Part shown: in pieces, positions 32,764-41,184 of the stretch
How the letters are laid out: each line of letters starts with the position of its first letter
How positions within the stretch are numbered: the stretch's first letter is position 1
DNA from: Brevirhabdus pacifica
Lineage (GTDB): Bacteria > Pseudomonadota > Alphaproteobacteria > Rhodobacterales > Rhodobacteraceae
Length of the DNA stretch: 64,000 nt
Direction of reading: 5' to 3'
Assembly (NCBI RefSeq): GCF_002797755.1
Contig: NZ_PGFI01000011.1
Span: 1-64,000 of the forward strand
Notes under the pieces: model-generated
The model's input: the letters and a program-made list of their open reading frames with translations, nothing else
The model's database searches: none
Told to the model about the DNA's origin: nothing
Position numbers and translations under genes: made by a program

Positions 32764-34992
32764 ATGATCCCCGTCAACCCCGCCCAGATCCCAGCCCTCT
32801 ACAAGCAGGCGATGGGCCTTCAGGCGGCGGGCCGGCTGGACGAGGCGCGCGCGATCTACCAGCGCATTCTGACCGCCAACACCGGCCTGGCCGAGGTTCA
32901 TTTCCAGGCCGCCCGTATCGACGCCGCCCAAGGCAATCCCGGCGCCGCCCTTGAGGGGTTCGAACGGGCGTTGGCCCTTAAGCCCGGTGAGCCCGCGATC
33001 TGGACCGAGGCCGCCCAGGCCGTGCGCGCCCTGGACGATGCCGCCCTGACCCGTGACTTCCTGGCCCGCGCGAAGAAGGCCCGACTGTCCCCGGCCGCTC
33101 TTCTGAAGGTGCAGGAACGCGCCCGCCCGCCCGCCCGCGCCAAGTCCGCGACCCGCGCCGACATCGGCACGGCCGACCCCCGGCAAGTGCAGCAGGCGAT
33201 CGAGGCGCTGGCCGCCGGCCGCCTTGACCAGGCCCGCAAACGGATCGAGGCGCTGCTGGCCGGCAACACCCGTGCCCCGGCGCTGCACGCGATCCGGGCC
33301 GACGTGCTGGCCGCCCAGAAGCAACACGGCGCGGCGCTGAAGGCGGTCGAGCAGGCCATCACTCTGGCGCCGGACTATGCCGAGGCCCACGCTGCCCGGG
33401 GCCGGATCCTTGCCGCCACGGGGCGCGGGGCCGAGGCGCTGGCGGCCACCCGAAAGGCCCTGGCGCTGCTGCCGGGCATGCGCCGCGCCTGGATTGACCT
33501 TGCCCGCATGCTGGCCGACGGGGGCGACGCACCCGCCGCCATCGCGGCGGCGCGCCGGGCGCTTGCCCTGCCCTCGAAGGCCCCCGGGGCCGACGCCATC
33601 CCCCTCGCCATCCTGGGCGACCAGCAGATGCAGGAGCGGGATTTCGTCGGGGCCGAGGAAAGCTTTCGCAAGCTGGTGGCGCTGGACCCGGGCCCGGAGG
33701 CGGGGCTGCGCCTTGCCGAGGCGCTGGCCCGACTGGGCCGCGCGGCAGAGGCGCTGGCGCTTCACGACCGTCTGCTGGCCCAGGTCGAGGGGGAGGCACC
33801 CGCAGGGGCCGCGATCCTGTCGCGCAAAGCCTCCCTTCTGCAAACCACCGGGGCCTTCGCCGAGGCCCGCGCCGCCTTCGAAGCAGCACTGGCGCTTGCA
33901 CCGGAGGATGCGGAGATCTTTCGCGGCTATGCCCTGAGCGTGAAGCTGAGCGAGGATGACCCGCACCTCCAACGGATGGCGGCCCGTTTTGACGAAGCAA
34001 CCCTGTCGGATGCCGAGCGCAGCGCGCTGGGATTTGCCTTGGCCAAGGTCATGGAGGACCTGGGCCGGCATGACCGGGTGATGGGCTACCTGCACGCGGC
34101 CAACGCCGCCGCCCGCCGCCAGTCCCCCTATGACATCAAGGCCGAGCTTCGCCACGCGCGGGCCATGACGGCCGCCTTCGCGGGCCTCGGTGCGGGCGCC
34201 ACGCCCCCCGCCGGGACGAGCGATCTGGCCCCCATCTTCGTGACCGGCATGCCCCGGTCGGGCACGACGCTGGTCGAGCAGATCCTGGCCAGCCATTCCC
34301 GCACCCGCGGCATCGGCGAGATCGGCCTGGCCGCGCGCGAGGCCGGGCGCCTGCTGAGCGCAATCGGGGCCGGGGCGGAGGGGGAGGCCCCCGGTTTTCG
34401 GCCCGTGGATAGCCTGCAGGACGAGGAGATCGCGGCCCTCGGCCACCGGTACGGCAAACTGCTGGAACGGGCGGGCATTGATCTCGACGGGCGGCGCGTC
34501 ATCGACAAGTCGATCCAGACCTACCGGGTGATGCCGCTTATCCGCTTGGCCCTGCCTGCCAGCCGGGTGGTGGTGGTGCGCCGGGATCCTCGCGACACGC
34601 TTCTGTCGATCTATCGCAACAGTTTTGCCGCCGGCAGCTATGGCTATGCCAGCGACCTGCGCGACCTGGCCGAGACCTGGAAGCTTTTCGACGAGACGAT
34701 CCGCATCTGGCGCCAGAAGTTCCCCGGCTGGTTCGTCGAGATCTCCTATGAGGCGCTGGTTGCCGATCCCGAGGGCGAGACGCGGCGGCTGCTGGAGGCC
34801 TGCGCGCTTGAGTTCGAGCCGGGCTGCCTGAGCTTTCACCAGGCCCGCCACGAGGTGCGCACCCTGTCGGTTTACCAGGTCCGCCAACCGATCTATGCCT
34901 CCTCGCTGAAGGGGTGGCGGCGCTATCGCGACGAGTTGGCGCCGATGCTGGAGGCCCTTGATCTGGAGGAGGATGACGATGTCGCTGGATGA
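32764..34992 (+). CDS. TPR-repeat protein fused to a sulfotransferase
   Basis: This 742-residue protein has about twelve TPR-like helical repeats in the first 450 residues (for example AGRLDEARAIYQRIL, PGAALEGFERALALKP, HGAALKAVEQAITLAPDYAEAHAARGR). A sulfotransferase domain follows from about residue 490. It has the PAPS 5'-phosphosulfate loop FVTGMPRSGTTLVEQIL and the 3'-phosphate site RVVVVRRDPRDTLLSIYRNSF. This TPR-sulfotransferase fusion is common in marine alphaproteobacteria, where the substrate is usually a protein or surface glycan but is not known here. The last codons overlap the start of the YggS gene. Confidence 0.88.
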   Translation: MIPVNPAQIPALYKQAMGLQAAGRLDEARAIYQRILTANTGLAEVHFQAARIDAAQGNPGAALEGFERALALKPGEPAIWTEAAQAVRALDDAALTRDFLARAKKARLSPAALLKVQERARPPARAKSATRADIGTADPRQVQQAIEALAAGRLDQARKRIEALLAGNTRAPALHAIRADVLAAQKQHGAALKAVEQAITLAPDYAEAHAARGRILAATGRGAEALAATRKALALLPGMRRAWIDLARMLADGGDAPAAIAAARRALALPSKAPGADAIPLAILGDQQMQERDFVGAEESFRKLVALDPGPEAGLRLAEALARLGRAAEALALHDRLLAQVEGEAPAGAAILSRKASLLQTTGAFAEARAAFEAALALAPEDAEIFRGYALSVKLSEDDPHLQRMAARFDEATLSDAERSALGFALAKVMEDLGRHDRVMGYLHAANAAARRQSPYDIKAELRHARAMTAAFAGLGAGATPPAGTSDLAPIFVTGMPRSGTTLVEQILASHSRTRGIGEIGLAAREAGRLLSAIGAGAEGEAPGFRPVDSLQDEEIAALGHRYGKLLERAGIDLDGRRVIDKSIQTYRVMPLIRLALPASRVVVVRRDPRDTLLSIYRNSFAAGSYGYASDLRDLAETWKLFDETIRIWRQKFPGWFVEISYEALVADPEGETRRLLEACALEFEPGCLSFHQARHEVRTLSVYQVRQPIYASSLKGWRRYRDELAPMLEALDLEEDDDVAG

Positions 34993-35635
34993 GATCAGGA
35001 CGCGGCTAAGGGCCGCCGAGAGCGCCGCCGGCCGGCCCGAGGGCTCGGTCGAGCTGATTGCCGTGTCGAAGGTGCAGCCACTGCCGCGGATCGAGGCGGT
35101 GCTGGAGGCAGGCCACCGCCTGTTCGGCGAGAACCGCGTGCAGGAGGCGGCCGGCAAATGGCCCGAACTGCGCGCCCGCCACGAGGGTGTCGCCGTGCAC
35201 CTGCTGGGGCCGCTGCAGACCAACAAGGCACGCCAGGCGCTGGACCTCTTCGAGGCGATCCATTCGCTGGACCGGCCCAAGCTGGCCCGCACCCTGGCCC
35301 GCCTGGCCCAGGAAGAGGGGCGCTGCCCCGAGCTGTTCGTTCAGGTTAACACCGGCGAGGAAGAGCAGAAGGCCGGGATCCTGCCCGCCGAGGCCGATGC
35401 TTTCATCGCCGAGTGCCGCGCCATGGACCTGCCGGTGCGGGGGCTGATGTGCATCCCCCCCGTCGAGGAAGAGGCGGCGCTGCATTTCGCATTGCTGGCA
35501 AAGATCGCCGCCCGCAACGGTCTTGAGGGGCTGTCGATGGGGATGAGCGCGGATTTCGAGAAGGCGGTGGCCTTCGGGGCGACCCACGTGCGGGTGGGAT
35601 CGGCCATCTTCGGGGCGCGGACGACCGAGGGCTAG
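34979..35635 (+). CDS. YggS-family pyridoxal phosphate homeostasis protein
   Basis: This 218-residue PLP-binding barrel protein has the PLP lysine in ELIAVSKVQP (Lys of AVSK), FGENRVQEAAGKW, HLLGPLQTNKARQAL, VNTGEEEQKAG and LSMGMSADFEKAVAFGATHVRVGSAIFG. The family buffers free PLP and affects amino-acid pools. GGAGGAGG precedes the ATG. It overlaps the end of the sulfotransferase gene by 14 bases. Confidence 0.94.
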   Translation: MSLDEIRTRLRAAESAAGRPEGSVELIAVSKVQPLPRIEAVLEAGHRLFGENRVQEAAGKWPELRARHEGVAVHLLGPLQTNKARQALDLFEAIHSLDRPKLARTLARLAQEEGRCPELFVQVNTGEEEQKAGILPAEADAFIAECRAMDLPVRGLMCIPPVEEEAALHFALLAKIAARNGLEGLSMGMSADFEKAVAFGATHVRVGSAIFGARTTEG

Positions 35636-35713
35636 GCCGGGCCCATGCCCGGGGTCGGGCGGGGGCGGCCGGCGCCGCGCCGGGATATTTTCACGACAAT
35701 GAAGCGGGGCGGG

Positions 35714-36241
35714 TCAGCCGGTGGCCTGGGGGCGCGGCAGGACGCGCAGCAGATCGCCGGGGCGAAGCCGCGCACTGATCCACAGCAGGTCGGGGCGGGC
35801 GAAGGCGACGCAGCCCTCGGTCGGGAAGCCCGGGCGGCGCCAGGTATGCAGGAAGATCGCCGAGCCGCGACCGGGGACCGGCGGGGCGCTGTTCCAGTCG
35901 GTCAGCAGCACGAGATCGTAGAGAGGGTCGGCCCGGCGCAGCCGCTCGTGGCGGAAGGGGTGCGGCGCGGTGACGGCCTGGTTGTAGGCGGGATCGGCGA
36001 CATCATCGGACCACAGATCGCCCGGGCCGATGGGCTGGGCCCAGTCGGCGGGCGGGCGCAGCCGGTCGGGACGATAGAGCATGCCGGTGATCCGGTGGGT
36101 GCCGATTGGAGTGGCGCCATCGCCCTCGCGCTTGTCGCGGACAAGCCCGCCGCGCCCGATCACGCACGGCATGACGCGGCCGTGGAAGCGGCAGCCCGTT
36201 GGCGTGACCACGAGGTCGCGGGGGGAGAGCGGCGCGCTCAT
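35714..36241 (-). CDS. L,D-transpeptidase (YkuD family)
   Basis: This 175-residue protein has the YkuD catalytic core: KREGDGATPIGTHRITG near the start and the active-site stretch HTWRRPGFPTEGCVAF, with histidine and the catalytic cysteine. The usual SxGC is TEGC here, a known variant. No signal peptide is visible, so it may act in the cytoplasm or be exported in a way I cannot see. It overlaps the ribA stop by 4 bases (ATGA) and probably shares its transcript. Confidence 0.88.
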   Translation of the reverse strand: MSAPLSPRDLVVTPTGCRFHGRVMPCVIGRGGLVRDKREGDGATPIGTHRITGMLYRPDRLRPPADWAQPIGPGDLWSDDVADPAYNQAVTAPHPFRHERLRRADPLYDLVLLTDWNSAPPVPGRGSAIFLHTWRRPGFPTEGCVAFARPDLLWISARLRPGDLLRVLPRPQATG

Positions 36242-37323
36242 AGCAGGTGCCCCGACTTGGCCGCCTTGGTGGCAAGGTAGTCGGCGTTATGGGGGTTCTC
36301 GCCGATCTTGAGCGGCACCCGCTCGGTCACGGTGATACCCTGGGCTTCCATCATCGCGACCTTGGCGGGGTTGTTGGTCATCAGCCGCACGGCGCCGAAC
36401 CCCATGGATTTCAGGATGGCGGTGCCGATGCGGAAATCCCTTTCGTCATCTTCGAAGCCCAGACGGTGGTTCGCCTCGACCGTGTCGAAGCCCTGGTCCT
36501 GAAGCGAATAGGCCCGCATCTTGTTGACGAGGCCGATGCCGCGTCCCTCCTGGTTGAGGTAGAGGAGAACGCCGGCGCCCTCTGCCCCCATCCGCGCCAG
36601 GGCGCCGCGAAGCTGCGGACCGCAGTCGCATTTCAGCGATCCCAGCAGGTCGCCGGTGAAACAGGCCGAATGCAGCCGGGCCAGCACCGGGGCGGCGCGG
36701 TCGGGCTGGCCGATCTCGATGGCGTAATGCTCTTCCGAGCCATCCTCGGGGCGGAAGACGTGCAGGCGGGTGCCTGCGGCGGCGGCCAGGGGCACGCGGG
36801 CGCTGACGACCTTTTCCAGCAGGGCCGCGCTGTCGTCGATCTGATCGACGGGGATGGAGATGAGATCATGGCGCCCGGCGAATTCGGCGGCGTTTCCCAC
36901 GACGGGCGCGGTCAGCGCGGCCGGCAGCAGGCGCGCGCCCTTCAGCAGGGCGATGGCGGCGCGGTGCAGGGTCGCGTCCCCTTCGCGCAGGGTCTGGAAG
37001 GGGCCTTTCATGGGGGCGTTGAGGTCGTCGGCCGGGTCGGCCACCTGGGCGATCCAGCGCAGGTCGGCCGAAGCCGGTACCGCGATACGTGCCAGATCCC
37101 CGTCATAGGCGCGGGCCTTGAGGGTGGCGGCGCGACGGGCGGTGACGGCCAGGGTCAGGGGCGCGCCCAACTCCTGCATCGCGCGCCAGCGCACCTTGCC
37201 AAGTGTCTCGGCCGCGGCGGCGACGATGGCATGCGTGCCGTCGTGCAGCACCACAGGCACGCCGAGGCGCAGGTCGGCGCGGGCGCGGGACAGTTGTTCG
37301 GTCATGCCGGGGGCAAGGCTCAT
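36238..37323 (-). CDS. ribA: GTP cyclohydrolase II
   Basis: This 361-residue enzyme performs the first step of riboflavin synthesis. The catalytic C-terminal half holds the GTP-binding RLHSACFTGDLLGSLKCDCGPQL zinc site with three cysteines, LLYLNQEGRGIGL and GFDTVEANHRLGFEDDERDF. The N-terminal 150 residues (GVPVVLHDGTHAIVAAAAET) form an extra domain common to alphaproteobacterial RibA that lacks the DHBP-synthase signature. The ATG at 37323 was chosen because the longer frame covers the divergent cenR promoter. Confidence 0.92.
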   Translation of the reverse strand: MSLAPGMTEQLSRARADLRLGVPVVLHDGTHAIVAAAAETLGKVRWRAMQELGAPLTLAVTARRAATLKARAYDGDLARIAVPASADLRWIAQVADPADDLNAPMKGPFQTLREGDATLHRAAIALLKGARLLPAALTAPVVGNAAEFAGRHDLISIPVDQIDDSAALLEKVVSARVPLAAAAGTRLHVFRPEDGSEEHYAIEIGQPDRAAPVLARLHSACFTGDLLGSLKCDCGPQLRGALARMGAEGAGVLLYLNQEGRGIGLVNKMRAYSLQDQGFDTVEANHRLGFEDDERDFRIGTAILKSMGFGAVRLMTNNPAKVAMMEAQGITVTERVPLKIGENPHNADYLATKAAKSGHLL

Positions 37324-37570
37324 GTCTGTGTCCGTCCTGGGTGCCCCTTGCCGGGGCGGTCGCGGGGGCGCCGGGGTGGCGCGGGCAGGTGAAGATGTAC
37401 AGAGTTTGCGACAGATATGAAACAATAGGCCGCTGCGCGACACGAGCGCGTGAGGCGGATGCAGCAAAGCTTGAGGTTGGGCCCGGCTGGCAACACCTTC
37501 CGCCTGAACGGGCCGCCCCGCTTCCCGCATCCCGGGGAGTGCCGCGGTTCCCAAGAGGGAGTGAGACAAG

Positions 37571-38257
37571 ATGAGCAACGTCAAGAAGATCCTGCTGGTC
37601 GACGATGACGACGACCTGCGCGAGGTGCTGAGCGAGCAGCTGGTGATGACCGAGGATTTCGAGGTCATCGAGGGTAACAGCGGCCAGTCGGCGATGGAGC
37701 GGGTCAAGGAGAGCCTTTACGACCTGGTGATCCTGGACGTGGGCCTGCCCGACACCGACGGGCGCGAGCTGTGCCGCCTTCTGCGCAAGCAGGGCGTGAA
37801 ATGCCCGGTCATCATGCTGACCGGCCATGACAGCGACGCCGACACCATCCTGGGCCTCGACGCGGGCGCCAACGATTATGTCACCAAGCCTTTCAAGTTC
37901 CCGGTTCTGCTGGCGCGCATCCGCGCCCAGCTGCGCCAGCACGAACAGTCCGAGGACGCGGTCTTCCAGCTTGGGCCCTACACGTTCAAGCCGTCGATGA
38001 AGATGCTGATCGACGAGAATGAGCGCAAGATCCGCCTGACCGAGAAGGAAACCAACATCCTCAAGTTCCTCTACCGGTCCTCCGAGGGGGTGGTGCCCCG
38101 TGACGTGCTGCTGCACGAGGTCTGGGGTTACAACGCCGGCGTGACCACCCACACGCTGGAAACCCACATCTACCGTCTGCGCCAGAAGATCGAGCCGGAC
38201 CCCTCGAACGCCAGTCTTCTGGTGACCGAATCCGGCGGCTATCGCCTGGTAGCCTGA
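37571..38257 (+). CDS. cenR: CenR-type response regulator (OmpR family)
   Basis: This 228-residue response regulator has a receiver domain with acidic pocket DDDDDLRE, phospho-acceptor D56 (ILDVGLPD), T84 and K106 (TKPF). An OmpR-type winged helix follows with RLTEKETNILKFLY, THTLETHIYRLRQKIE and SGGYRLVA. The protein resembles CenR, the essential envelope regulator of Caulobacter and Rhodobacter. No histidine kinase is adjacent. The symbol is by resemblance. A terminator follows at 38385. Confidence 0.85.
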   Translation: MSNVKKILLVDDDDDLREVLSEQLVMTEDFEVIEGNSGQSAMERVKESLYDLVILDVGLPDTDGRELCRLLRKQGVKCPVIMLTGHDSDADTILGLDAGANDYVTKPFKFPVLLARIRAQLRQHEQSEDAVFQLGPYTFKPSMKMLIDENERKIRLTEKETNILKFLYRSSEGVVPRDVLLHEVWGYNAGVTTHTLETHIYRLRQKIEPDPSNASLLVTESGGYRLVA

Positions 38258-38384
38258 GCGCGGATATGCGCGCCGCTTGAGGCCCGAAAGGCCCTTCGGG
38301 GAACCTTCGGGCCGCGGCGCGGTTGGTATCCTGAGCAATCCCGTCTCATGTCCGGGTTATGACATGAACCTCCCTGTTGGACTT

Positions 38385-38412
38385 GCCCCGGCCTTGTGCC
38401 GGGGCTTTTTTT
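38385..38412 (+). terminator. Rho-independent terminator after cenR
   Basis: GCCCCGGC (38385-38392) and GCCGGGGC (38398-38405) pair around CTTGT and are followed by seven T residues. Confidence 0.9.
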
Positions 38413-38461
38413 ATCCGATGAGCAGCGGACGCGCCTGAAAAACCGCCCGGGGAGATCGCCA

Positions 38462-39250
38462 ATGGCCTTCACGCTTGCCACATGGAACATCAACTCGGTT
38501 CGTCTTCGCGAGCCGATCGTCAGCCGCCTGCTGCGCGAGAACGCGCCGGACGTGCTGTGCCTTCAGGAATGCAAGTCACCGGTCGAGAAGATCCCGCTCG
38601 AGGCCTTTCGTGCCCTGGGCTACCAGCACATGGTTGCGCGCGGGCAGAAGGGCTACAACGGGGTCGCCATCCTGTCCAAGCTGCCGATCGAGGAAGCGGG
38701 CGCCCATGACTTCGCGACCCTCGGCCATGCCCGCCACGTCGCCGCGCGGCTGGAGAACGGCGTCACGGTCCACAATTTCTACGTGCCCGCCGGGGGCGAC
38801 ATCCCCGACCGGGAGCGCAATGACAAGTTCGGCCAGAAGCTGGATTACCTGACCGAGATGCGCGACTGGTTCCACGCCGAGGCCCCGCGCAAGTCCGTGC
38901 TGGTGGGTGATCTGAACATCGCCCCGCGTGAGGATGACGTCTGGAATCACAAGCAGCTTCTGAAGGTGGTCAGCCACACCCCGGTTGAGGTCGAGCACCT
39001 GGCACAGGCCCAGGACGCGGGCGGCTGGGTGGACATCACCCGCCAGGATCATCCCACGGGGCAGCTTTATTCATGGTGGTCCTACAGGGCCCGCGATTGG
39101 GATGCCGCGGACAAGGGTCGGCGGCTGGATCACGTCTGGGCCACGCCCGACATTTCCGCCGCCGGACACTCCAGCAGGGTGCTTCGCGAGGCGCGCGGAT
39201 GGGAAAAACCCTCGGACCACGCGCCGGTCTTCGCCAGTTTCGATCTTTGA
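38462..39250 (+). CDS. xthA: Exodeoxyribonuclease III (AP endonuclease)
   Basis: This 262-residue DNA repair enzyme of the exonuclease III/endonuclease superfamily has LATWNINSVRLRE, the metal glutamate in LCLQECKSP, the GDLNIAPREDDVW motif and the C-terminal SDHAPVFASF. It cuts at abasic sites and trims 3' ends. The ATG at 38462 has GGGGAGATC upstream; the longer frame begins in the cenR terminator. Confidence 0.95.
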   Translation: MAFTLATWNINSVRLREPIVSRLLRENAPDVLCLQECKSPVEKIPLEAFRALGYQHMVARGQKGYNGVAILSKLPIEEAGAHDFATLGHARHVAARLENGVTVHNFYVPAGGDIPDRERNDKFGQKLDYLTEMRDWFHAEAPRKSVLVGDLNIAPREDDVWNHKQLLKVVSHTPVEVEHLAQAQDAGGWVDITRQDHPTGQLYSWWSYRARDWDAADKGRRLDHVWATPDISAAGHSSRVLREARGWEKPSDHAPVFASFDL

Positions 39251-39354
39251 CAAATTCCGGCGCGCTCCACATATAAGGCCAATGGCCGCGCGGCCGGCCG
39301 GGATGGCGGGGCGCGGCGCATGCAAGACGACAACCCAAGCGGAGTGGTGGGAAG

Positions 39355-40275
39355 ATGCTAGAATTCGGCAATACGGGTGCTTCGGCCGGCGGGTCCTCGG
39401 ACCTGATCAAGGACACGAACGAAGCCAACTTCATGGCGGACGTGGTGGACGTCAGCCAGGAGGTCCCCGTCATCGTCGATTTCTGGGCGCCCTGGTGCGG
39501 CCCCTGCAAGACACTGGGCCCCGCCCTCGAGAAGGCTGTGACCGAAGCCCGTGGCGCCGTGCGCATGGTCAAGGTGGACATAGACCAGAACCAGCAGATC
39601 GCAGCACAGCTGCGGATCCAGTCGGTGCCCACTGTCTACGGTTTCTACAAGGGTCAGCCGATCGATGGCTTCCAGGGCGCGGTCAGCCCTTCGGAGATCA
39701 AGGCATTCATCGACCGGCTGGTGGCCGCGTCGGGTGGCGACGCCAGCGGCGGCCTTGACGAGGCGATCGAAGCGGCCGAGCAGATGCTGACCGAGGGGGC
39801 GGCCGTGGATGCGGCCCAGACCTTCGCCGCCATCCTTGGCGAGGATCCGGCCAATGCCGCAGCCTATGGCGGCCTGATCCGCGCGCATCTTGCGATGGAC
39901 GAGGTCGAGCAGGCTCAGGCCCTGCTGGACAATGCCCCGGCCGAGATTGCCAGCGCCCCCGAGATCGAGGCCGCGAGGGCCCAGCTTGAGTTGGCACAGC
40001 AGGCCGCCAGCGCCGGCCCCGTGACCGAACTTCGGGCCCGTCTGGCCGAGAACCCCGGCGATCTTCAGGTCCAGTTTGATCTGGCCATCGCGCTGCATGC
40101 CTCGGGCCAGGTGCAGGAGGCGGTTGACCTGCTTCTCGACATCTTCCGGCAGGACCGCGAATGGAACGACGGGGCCGCCAAGACCCAACTTTTCACGATC
40201 TTCGACGCGCTGAAGCCGCAGGATCCCATCGCCCTTAACGGTCGGCGGAAACTATCCTCGATGATCTTCACCTGA
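39355..40275 (+). CDS. YbbN/CnoX-type thioredoxin with TPR domain
   Basis: This 306-residue protein has an N-terminal thioredoxin domain with active site WCGPC (FWAPWCGPCKTLGPAL) and cis-proline VPTV, followed by a C-terminal TPR-like domain of about 170 residues. The layout matches YbbN/CnoX, a redox chaperone partner of GroEL and DnaK. Unlike the E. coli protein it keeps both active-site cysteines, so it can exchange disulfides. The next gene starts 16 bases later and is probably in the same operon. Confidence 0.9.
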   Translation: MLEFGNTGASAGGSSDLIKDTNEANFMADVVDVSQEVPVIVDFWAPWCGPCKTLGPALEKAVTEARGAVRMVKVDIDQNQQIAAQLRIQSVPTVYGFYKGQPIDGFQGAVSPSEIKAFIDRLVAASGGDASGGLDEAIEAAEQMLTEGAAVDAAQTFAAILGEDPANAAAYGGLIRAHLAMDEVEQAQALLDNAPAEIASAPEIEAARAQLELAQQAASAGPVTELRARLAENPGDLQVQFDLAIALHASGQVQEAVDLLLDIFRQDREWNDGAAKTQLFTIFDALKPQDPIALNGRRKLSSMIFT

Positions 40276-40291
40276 GCCCGAAAGGCACATC

Positions 40292-40963
40292 ATGGGACTG
40301 ATTACAGCAGCCGACCTGCCCGGATCCGTTCCGGTCTTCCCGCTGCCCGGTGCCCTGATGCTGCCGCGCGCCCGTCTGCCCCTTCATATCTTCGAGCCGC
40401 GCTACCTGGCGATGCTGGACGACACGCTGAAGACACCGCATCGGTTGATCGGCATGGTCCAGCCCCTCGAGGAAGGGGGCGGCATCCGCGCCCAGAACGA
40501 CGAAGGTTGCCAGGGCCTGCACAGGATCGGCTGTGCCGGCCGCCTGTCCGCCTTTTCCGAGACCGAGGACGGGCGCTACATGATCACCCTGTCGGGAATC
40601 AGCCGGTTCCGCATCACCGGCATGGTCGACGGCTTCTCGCCCTATCTGCGGGCTGACGTGGACTGGTCGGGCTATGAGCGGGACCTTGGCCCGGTGGAGC
40701 ATGATCCCGAGTTTGATCGCGGCTGTTTCCTGGACCAGCTTCGCCGCTTCTTCGGCGCGCGGGAGCTTTCGGCCGACTGGGACAGCCTGGAACAGGCCGA
40801 GGATGAGCTTTTGATCAACTCGCTCTCGATGCTCTGCCCCTTCGATACCGAGGAAAAGCAGGCCCTGCTTGAGGCCAAAACCCTGGCCGAGCGGCGCCGG
40901 ACCCTGACGACCCTGATTGATTTCGCGCTGCGCCGGGGCGATGGAGAGGATGTGCTGCAATGA
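40292..40963 (+). CDS. LON peptidase substrate-binding domain protein
   Basis: This 223-residue protein consists of the N-terminal (substrate-binding) domain of Lon protease alone: [28 protein letters not shown], then [29 protein letters not shown]. There is no ATPase or peptidase part. Such stand-alone domains are common in alphaproteobacteria and of unknown role. Its end overlaps the Trm112 gene by 4 bases. Confidence 0.93.
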   Translation: MGLITAADLPGSVPVFPLPGALMLPRARLPLHIFEPRYLAMLDDTLKTPHRLIGMVQPLEEGGGIRAQNDEGCQGLHRIGCAGRLSAFSETEDGRYMITLSGISRFRITGMVDGFSPYLRADVDWSGYERDLGPVEHDPEFDRGCFLDQLRRFFGARELSADWDSLEQAEDELLINSLSMLCPFDTEEKQALLEAKTLAERRRTLTTLIDFALRRGDGEDVLQ

Positions 40964-41142
40964 ACACGCGCCCCGATTTCGACCGCCACATGCTCGAGGC
41001 GCTGGTCTGCCCCGTGACCCAGGCGCCGCTGTCCTATGACGCCGAGCGCCAGGAACTGGTCTCCAAGGCCGCGCATCTGGCCTACCCGATCCGCGAAGGC
41101 ATTCCGATCATGCTGGAAAGCGAGGCGCGGGAGGTCGAGTAG
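40960..41142 (+). CDS. Trm112 family small protein
   Basis: This 60-residue protein has [46 protein letters not shown], the Trm112/YcaR pattern. The zinc cysteines of eukaryotic members are reduced to one (CPVT). In eukaryotes and archaea Trm112 activates methyltransferases; the bacterial role is less clear. It overlaps the LON-domain gene by 4 bases. Confidence 0.9.
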   Translation: MNTRPDFDRHMLEALVCPVTQAPLSYDAERQELVSKAAHLAYPIREGIPIMLESEAREVE

Positions 41143-41184
41143 ACCGCGCCGGGTCGCAGGATCCGCGCCCCCGCCAACCCCGTC

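Noticed and set aside
31609-35292. A 1227-residue open frame opposite the porin and the TPR-sulfotransferase
   Set aside because: A shadow frame rich in G, A, R and P; the plus-strand genes have clear motifs, signal peptide and terminator.
37324-37570. FMN riboswitch upstream of ribA
   Set aside because: I found none of the conserved RFN stem motifs in the gap between ribA and cenR.
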